A stretch of 7,659 nt of DNA from an uncultured cyanobacterium (GTDB lineage Bacteria > Cyanobacteriota > Cyanobacteriia > Phormidesmidales > Phormidesmidaceae), in the NCBI GenBank assembly GCA_938029995.1, contig CALHGI010000376.1:1-7659 (forward strand), given 5' to 3'. Below the pieces are notes generated by a model. That model did not search any database, had not been told where the DNA came from, and saw only the letters and a program-made list of their open reading frames with translations. Position 1 is the stretch's first letter. The number at the start of each line of letters is the position of its first letter. Shown here one piece after another: positions 5,659 to 7,659 of this stretch. The position numbers and the translations under genes are program-made.

Positions 5659-6282
5659 ATGATTTGGTGGATTTCAGGTGGTTTGCTGATATTGGCCTAT
5701 TTGCTGGGATCGTTGCCCACGGGGTTTCTGATCGCCAAGGTGGTTCAAGGGATTGATATTCGCGACCATGGCTCAGGTAATACAGGAGCCACGAATGTTT
5801 TTCGAGTAGTGGGAAAACAGGCTGGTATTACGGTGTTGGCCATCGACCTGATTAAGGGATTAACCGCTGTTTTACTGGCCAGATTGGTCCTGGCCCATGT
5901 GGACGATGGCGGTTTGGGCCTTTCCACGTGGGTGCAAACCTTAGCCGGATTATTAGCCATTGTGGGGCATAGCCGTTCCGTGTGGTTGAACTTCACGGGG
6001 GGTAAGTCAGCCGCCACCGGCCTAGGGGTGATATTGGCCTTGGCTTGGCCCGTTGGTTTGGGTACGGCTGCCGTGTTTGGCCTGGTGTTTGGCCTATCCC
6101 GCACCGTTTCCCTAGGGTCAATTTCGGCCGCGACAGCTGCGCCGGTACTGATGTTTTTGACAGCCCAGCCCTTGCCTTTTATGTTGCTTGTCTTGTTGGG
6201 CGGTATTTATGTGATTGTCCGTCACCGCAGCAATATTTCCAGGCTGCTAGCGGGAACTGAACCTAAATTGGGCAATCCATAG
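5659..6282 (+). CDS. plsY: Glycerol-3-phosphate acyltransferase PlsY
   Basis: PlsY is an integral membrane enzyme that transfers an acyl group from acyl-phosphate (made by PlsX) to position 1 of glycerol-3-phosphate, the first committed step of phospholipid synthesis. The 207-residue protein has the expected size and about five membrane segments. The three active-site loops are visible: GSLPTG (17-22) with GSGNTGATN (38-46); GHSRSVWLNFTGGKSAAT (103-120); and RHRSNISRLLAGTE (188-201). In loop two the Phe/Tyr-Pro after GHx of E. coli and Bacillus enzymes is Arg-Ser, which I think is usual in cyanobacteria. AAGGA at 5643-5647 is 11 nt from the ATG, rather far. A three-codon ATG-ACC-TCA-TGA at 5651-5662 overlaps the start. 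The last codons, TTG GGC AAT CCA TAG, lie in a 19-bp inverted repeat and are identical to those ending proC. Confidence 0.96.
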   Translation: MIWWISGGLLILAYLLGSLPTGFLIAKVVQGIDIRDHGSGNTGATNVFRVVGKQAGITVLAIDLIKGLTAVLLARLVLAHVDDGGLGLSTWVQTLAGLLAIVGHSRSVWLNFTGGKSAATGLGVILALAWPVGLGTAAVFGLVFGLSRTVSLGSISAATAAPVLMFLTAQPLPFMLLVLLGGIYVIVRHRSNISRLLAGTEPKLGNP

Positions 6283-6323
6283 GGGCGTTGCAGGGCAACA
6301 ATGTCCCTATGGATTGCCCAATT
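6266..6323. repeat. Perfect 19-bp inverted repeat shared by the convergent ends of plsY and proC
   Basis: Left arm AATTGGGCAATCCATAGGG (6266-6284) and its exact reverse complement (6305-6323) are separated by 20 nt. Each arm contains the last four sense codons and the TAG stop of one gene in the same frame, so both proteins end LGNP. In the plus-strand RNA the stem continues inward with six more pairs, two of them G-U (6285-6290 with 6299-6304), leaving an 8-nt loop. In the minus-strand RNA those two become C-A mismatches; a small inner hairpin GTTGC/GCAAC (6287-6291, 6295-6299) is the alternative. No T-tract follows either arm. It may act as a bidirectional 3' end structure or terminator; its origin is unexplained. 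Confidence 0.93.
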
Positions 6324-7116
6324 CCCGTGAACGGCTGCTAGCGGCTCTGACTGCTTCAATTACAGCCGAGCGCATGCCTAATTCTTCCAAGCAGGCAATC
6401 CCAGAAATGGTGGTGCCACCGGGGCTGGTGACCCGATCTTTCAGCACGGCTGGATGCATACCCGTTGTTTTCAGGAGCTGAGCGGTGCCGAGCACCGTCT
6501 GTAGGGCAAGTTTATTGGCGGTTGACCGGGATAGACCTGCGGCCACACCTCCATCGGCCAAGGATTCGATCATGATGGCAACATAGGCAGGGCCAGACCC
6601 CGATAGGCCTGTTACCCCGTCCAGTAGGGGTTCGGCTACTTGCACCACGTCGCCCACGGCACTAAAAATTTGGCAGGCGAGTTCCATGTGCTCTGCCATG
6701 GCCCGATTACCGATGGCCACTGCCGTCATGCCACAGCCTACCGTTGCGGGCGTATTGGGCATGGCCCGAATGACTGGCCAACCAGGCACTGATTTTTCTA
6801 GGCGGGATAGTGCCACACCGGCCAAAATGGAAATTAGCAGGGGCGGTTCGCCAACGCTGGCATCGGCAAAATCTTTAACAACCGTGTCAAAAACCTGGGG
6901 CTTGATCGCCAAAATGACGGTATCGCCGTGGATAACCGCCTCACGATTGCTATGGGTTGTGCGAATACTGTATTGCTCAGTGAGTAACTGTCGTCGCTCA
7001 TGGGATAAATCAGCCACCAAAATCGATTCTGGCGCATACATTCCCTTAGATAGTAAGCAGGATAATAGGGCTTCTCCCATTACGCCGCCACCGATAATGC
7101 CGAGTTTAGCAGGCAA
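6307..7116 (-). CDS. proC: Pyrroline-5-carboxylate reductase ProC
   Basis: ProC reduces 1-pyrroline-5-carboxylate to L-proline with NAD(P)H, the last step of proline synthesis, in the cytoplasm. The 269-residue protein is complete. It shows the Rossmann motif GIIGGGVMG (6-14), IKPQ (71-74), RAMPNTPATVGCGMT (117-131), GLSGSGPAY (170-178) and the family signature LKDRVTSPGGTTISG (225-239). The first codon is TTG at 7116, supported by a perfect AGGAGG 10 nt upstream and by the domain beginning at residue 5; no ATG or GTG lies close enough upstream to suit. It follows sepF on the same strand after 202 nt, matching the end of the cyanobacterial pipX-pipY-sepF-proC gene order. Its 3' end lies in the 19-bp inverted repeat shared with plsY; the LGNP tail extends slightly beyond the ELG ending I remember for relatives. 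Confidence 0.97.
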   Translation of the reverse strand: MPAKLGIIGGGVMGEALLSCLLSKGMYAPESILVADLSHERRQLLTEQYSIRTTHSNREAVIHGDTVILAIKPQVFDTVVKDFADASVGEPPLLISILAGVALSRLEKSVPGWPVIRAMPNTPATVGCGMTAVAIGNRAMAEHMELACQIFSAVGDVVQVAEPLLDGVTGLSGSGPAYVAIMIESLADGGVAAGLSRSTANKLALQTVLGTAQLLKTTGMHPAVLKDRVTSPGGTTISGIACLEELGMRSAVIEAVRAASSRSRELGNP

Positions 7117-7126
7117 TGATCTAAGG

Positions 7127-7132
7127 CCTCCT
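7127..7132 (-). promoter_or_regulatory. Shine-Dalgarno AGGAGG supporting the TTG start of proC
   Basis: The minus strand reads AGGAGG, a full match to the anti-Shine-Dalgarno core, 10 nt before the TTG at 7116. It is the only strong ribosome binding site near any start in the window. A 5-bp dyad GAGCT-N3-AGCTC (7136-7148) lies just upstream and could fold near the site. Confidence 0.7.
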
Positions 7133-7318
7133 AGTGAGCTTATAGCTCCATAAGAATACCGTGAAATGGTTCCATAACCGGTTTCATTGGCAACGGTAGC
7201 TAGGGCGATGCTGAGAAAACGAAGGGAACGAGTCCTGCCTTAACGTTTTACTGTTTGACCAGCTCACGCAGACAGACTAATTGAGATCGCCCTAGGCTCT
7301 ACCTGTGCCGATACATCC

Positions 7319-7659
7319 CTAGGCCATGCGAGCCACTTGCTCAGTTGCCCAAGCGGGGGTGGGCGCAGCGGAAGGCATGGCGGGCTCTTCCATGGGTAGG
7401 TTGTCTTCACCATCAATGGGCATACTGACCTGTACGCAATTGGGGGTGAACAGGAAGATGCTTTCGCCAATGCGCTCTTGGTGACCATCCATGGCGTAGG
7501 TCCCACCGGCAACAAAGTCAACGGCACGCTGGGCTTGGTCTGGATCCATGATTGTTAGGTTTAGGACCACAGACTTACGTTCCCGTAGGGCTTGGATGGC
7601 CTGGGGCATTTCCTCAAAGGAACGGGGCTCCATCACAATCACTTCAGACACGCCATTAA
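7319..7659 (-). CDS. sepF: Cell division protein SepF, C-terminal part (N-terminus outside window)
   Basis: SepF binds FtsZ and the membrane and supports septum assembly; in cyanobacteria it is the YlmF/Cdv2-type division protein. The 113 visible residues carry the SepF domain: [36 protein letters not shown], then [33 protein letters not shown], including the glycine-rich turn (GGTYAMDG) at the dimer interface of the family. A flexible tail rich in Pro, Ala and Glu follows, ending [10 protein letters not shown]. The frame is open to the right edge (NG before V), so the GTG at 7651 is most likely an internal valine. The missing part should hold the membrane-binding amphipathic helix and linker. 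Neighbouring proC supports the assignment; pipY and pipX are expected to the right. Confidence 0.93.
   Translation of the reverse strand, partial: NGVSEVIVMEPRSFEEMPQAIQALRERKSVVLNLTIMDPDQAQRAVDFVAGGTYAMDGHQERIGESIFLFTPNCVQVSMPIDGEDNLPMEEPAMPSAAPTPAWATEQVARMA

Noticed and set aside
6266..6323. The plsY/proC inverted repeat as a canonical intrinsic terminator
   Set aside because: No run of T follows either arm on its strand, so the textbook terminator label is not supported, although a 3' end role remains possible.
6686..7153. 155-codon plus-strand frame opposite proC
   Set aside because: Long but fully antisense to a well-supported proC; the product is Ser/Thr/Met-rich without motifs.

Overview
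The window looks like a chromosomal core region of a cyanobacterium. Four proteins of families I know only from cyanobacteria (DUF3082, DUF3146, DUF3119, DUF3086) sit among housekeeping genes. The NAD kinase has the cyanobacterial type of sequence right to its C-terminal tail. The sepF-proC pair matches the tail of the cyanobacterial pipX-pipY-sepF-proC cluster. Two perfect HIP1 octamers (GCGATCGC) are present. GC content is moderate to fairly high, roughly mid-50s per cent by eye. I see no transposase, phage gene, CRISPR array, tRNA or rRNA. Species cannot be fixed from this sequence; a freshwater or terrestrial lineage rather than marine picocyanobacteria is a guess.

Layout, left to right. 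Positions 1-155 hold no convincing gene, only two short dyads. rsmA/ksgA (16S rRNA dimethyltransferase) lies on the minus strand at 156-998. A 193-nt divergent gap separates it from a two-helix DUF3082 membrane protein (1192-1527, plus). That gene converges, with 7 nt between stop codons, on a minus-strand pair: nadK (3381 to 2410), then an LPS-type glycosyltransferase (2341 to 1535). A divergent gap with a 7-bp dyad and candidate promoters leads to DUF3146 (3549-3812, plus). A 221-nt gap rich in dyads follows. Then come three co-directional genes on the plus strand: DUF3119 (membrane), DUF3086 (coiled coil, Pro/Ala linker, globular C-terminal domain) and plsY (glycerol-3-phosphate acyltransferase). 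plsY converges on proC, which follows the partial sepF on the minus strand; sepF runs off the right edge.

How the genes fit together: PlsY commits glycerol-3-phosphate to phospholipid synthesis, so the two unknown proteins in its apparent operon are candidates for membrane-linked roles. RsmA acts in ribosome maturation, NadK makes NADP, ProC makes proline using NAD(P)H, and SepF anchors FtsZ to the membrane. The glycosyltransferase is probably for cell-envelope polysaccharide. The window is mostly ordinary core genome.

The clearest unexplained structure is the plsY/proC junction. A perfect 19-bp inverted repeat (arms 6266-6284 and 6305-6323) contains the last codons and stop of both convergent genes, so both proteins end in the same residues, LGNP, with the same codons. 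Smaller hairpins overlap or closely follow other gene ends (DUF3082/glycosyltransferase, nadK, DUF3146, rsmA), none with a T-tract. The palindrome CCATGG occurs 15 times, far above a rough expectation of about two.
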